Below, in pieces: positions 63,280 to 64,000 of a stretch of 64,000 bases of DNA; the stretch's first letter is position 1; the number at the start of each line of letters is the position of its first letter. Source of the stretch: Shouchella shacheensis (lineage in GTDB: Bacteria; Bacillota; Bacilli; Bacillales; Bacillaceae_D); contig NZ_LLYY01000006.1 of NCBI RefSeq assembly GCF_001484965.1, forward strand, positions 62,001-126,000, written 5' to 3'. Under the pieces are notes generated by a model. That model did not search any database. It was not told where the DNA came from and saw only the letters and a list, made by a program, of their open reading frames with translations. The translations under genes were made by a program, and so were the position numbers.

Positions 63280-63756
63280 TCACAGTGCCTCAAGCAAAAA
63301 CCAGACAACCATCACGGTCTGGACAACCCCTTTGGCAAACGTGCCGCTGATAAAAGCAACGAATGAAGCAAAACCTACCCGCAGCGCAACCTGCAAATCA
63401 CGGTGAATCCCGTATTCTACGACGAGCACGAGCACAAATGGAACAATGATGATGCCGAACGGGGGCCAAACGAATGAGCCGACCAGCACCCCAATCAGTG
63501 CTGCCCGCTCGCCCCACTTTGAGCCACCCGTTCTCTTTACAAAAAGCACGTTCGCGATCAAGTCCACCACTAGTAAAAACACGGTCAACACGATTATCGC
63601 TCCCCAGAACCAGACGGAAAGACCCCCGCCAAGCCCAAACAAATGGATCAAAAATGCGATCCAGAGCACAAGGACCGAAGGCACAATCGGGAAAACCAAT
63701 CCTACATAGCTAGCAAGCAAACAAACGGCAATCAGAAGCCACCAAAGTTCTTCCAT
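63280..63756 (-). CDS. DUF456 membrane protein
   Basis: 158 residues with four or five membrane segments; GLVFPIVPSVLVLWIAFLIH and GSFVWPPFGIIIVPF are family-like. Its ATG lies one base after the argS stop, suggesting coupled translation, though the ribosome site (GGAAAAG) is weak. Function unknown. Confidence 0.82.
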   Translation of the reverse strand: MEELWWLLIAVCLLASYVGLVFPIVPSVLVLWIAFLIHLFGLGGGLSVWFWGAIIVLTVFLLVVDLIANVLFVKRTGGSKWGERAALIGVLVGSFVWPPFGIIIVPFVLVLVVEYGIHRDLQVALRVGFASFVAFISGTFAKGVVQTVMVVWFLLEAL

Positions 63757-63757
63757 A

Positions 63758-64000
63758 CTACATCTTTTCCGGCGCTTTAACCCCAATAAGCGCCAGCGTG
63801 TTATGAATCGTTAGTTGTGTTGCTTTCATTAAAGCAAGACGTGCGCGGCTCTTCGCTTCGTCTTCAGGGTCAATCACTCGCTCGGCATTGTAAAAGCTGT
63901 GCAGCGCCGCAGCAAGTTCTTGCGCATAATTCGAAATGCGTTGTGGAATCAACTTTGTTGCCGCCTCTGCCACGACCCCCGGAAAATCGCCAATGAGTTT
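63758..64000 (-). CDS. argS: arginyl-tRNA synthetase, C-terminal end
   Basis: The last 80 codons, cut by the window edge. The DALR anticodon-binding domain is clear: [20 protein letters not shown] and [20 protein letters not shown], ending APEKM as in the family. Located beyond clsB as expected from B. subtilis order. Confidence 0.93.
   Translation of the reverse strand, partial: KLIGDFPGVVAEAATKLIPQRISNYAQELAAALHSFYNAERVIDPEDEAKSRARLALMKATQLTIHNTLALIGVKAPEKM

Overview
The window is a chromosomal segment of an endospore-forming Bacillaceae bacterium. It carries spoIIID, spoIIQ, spoIID, spoIIR and spo0F. Most of it (about 10.8 to 64 kb, nearly all on the minus strand) follows the gene order of the Bacillus subtilis ywp-ywj region: fabZ, flhP, flhO, mbl, spoIIID, spoIIQ, spoIID, murAA, ywmB, ywzB, the atp operon, upp, glyA, ywlG-ywlB, spoIIR, prmC, prfA, tdk, rpmE, rho, glpX, murAB, ywjH, fbaA, spo0F, ywjG, pyrG, rpoE, acyl-CoA dehydrogenase, ywjF, clsB, argS. 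Several signs point to an alkaliphile: atpZ heads the ATP synthase operon, the a-subunit has a Lys eight residues after its essential Arg, the c-subunit has a PxxExxP motif, and several surface proteins are very acidic.

Layout. 0-10.4 kb is accessory: a family-4 alpha-galactosidase, two related alpha/beta hydrolases flanking an NlpC/P60 wall hydrolase, an arginase-family enzyme with an altered metal motif, a coiled-coil lipoprotein with a DUF4015 protein, a NERD-domain protein, and a 50-residue lipoprotein easily missed at 10199-10351. 10.7-21.1 kb holds cell envelope, flagellar and sporulation genes. 21.4-28.7 kb is the ten-gene atp operon with a clear sigma-A promoter. 29-32 kb is an insertion relative to B. 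subtilis (Vpr-type protease and glutathione peroxidase). 32-41 kb covers nucleotide salvage, one-carbon metabolism, translation-quality genes and spoIIR. 41.3-44 kb is a second accessory insertion (small membrane proteins, CoA-disulfide reductase, lipoprotein). 44-55 kb holds tdk, L31, rho, gluconeogenic and glycolytic genes, spo0F, pyrG with a recognisable attenuator leader, and rpoE. 55.7-61.9 kb is a fatty-acid/acyl-CoA oxidation cluster with its own TetR regulator and two matching palindromes. 62-64 kb holds cardiolipin synthase, a DUF456 protein and the end of argS.

The most interesting non-coding signal is a modular repeat family (units A and B, about 120 bp each) in at least ten intergenic sites. 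The units share end sequences, assemble as A(n)-B, fold into long imperfect hairpins whose arms show compensatory changes between copies, and in nearly every plus-oriented case end right against the T-tract of an intrinsic terminator of the neighbouring minus-strand gene. Other points: DnaA-box clusters at vpr and ywlC, two 21-bp-period tandem repeats, a zinc-free L31 at the rho-tdk locus, and a candidate attenuator before rho. No tRNA, rRNA, CRISPR array, intact insertion sequence or phage gene was recognised.
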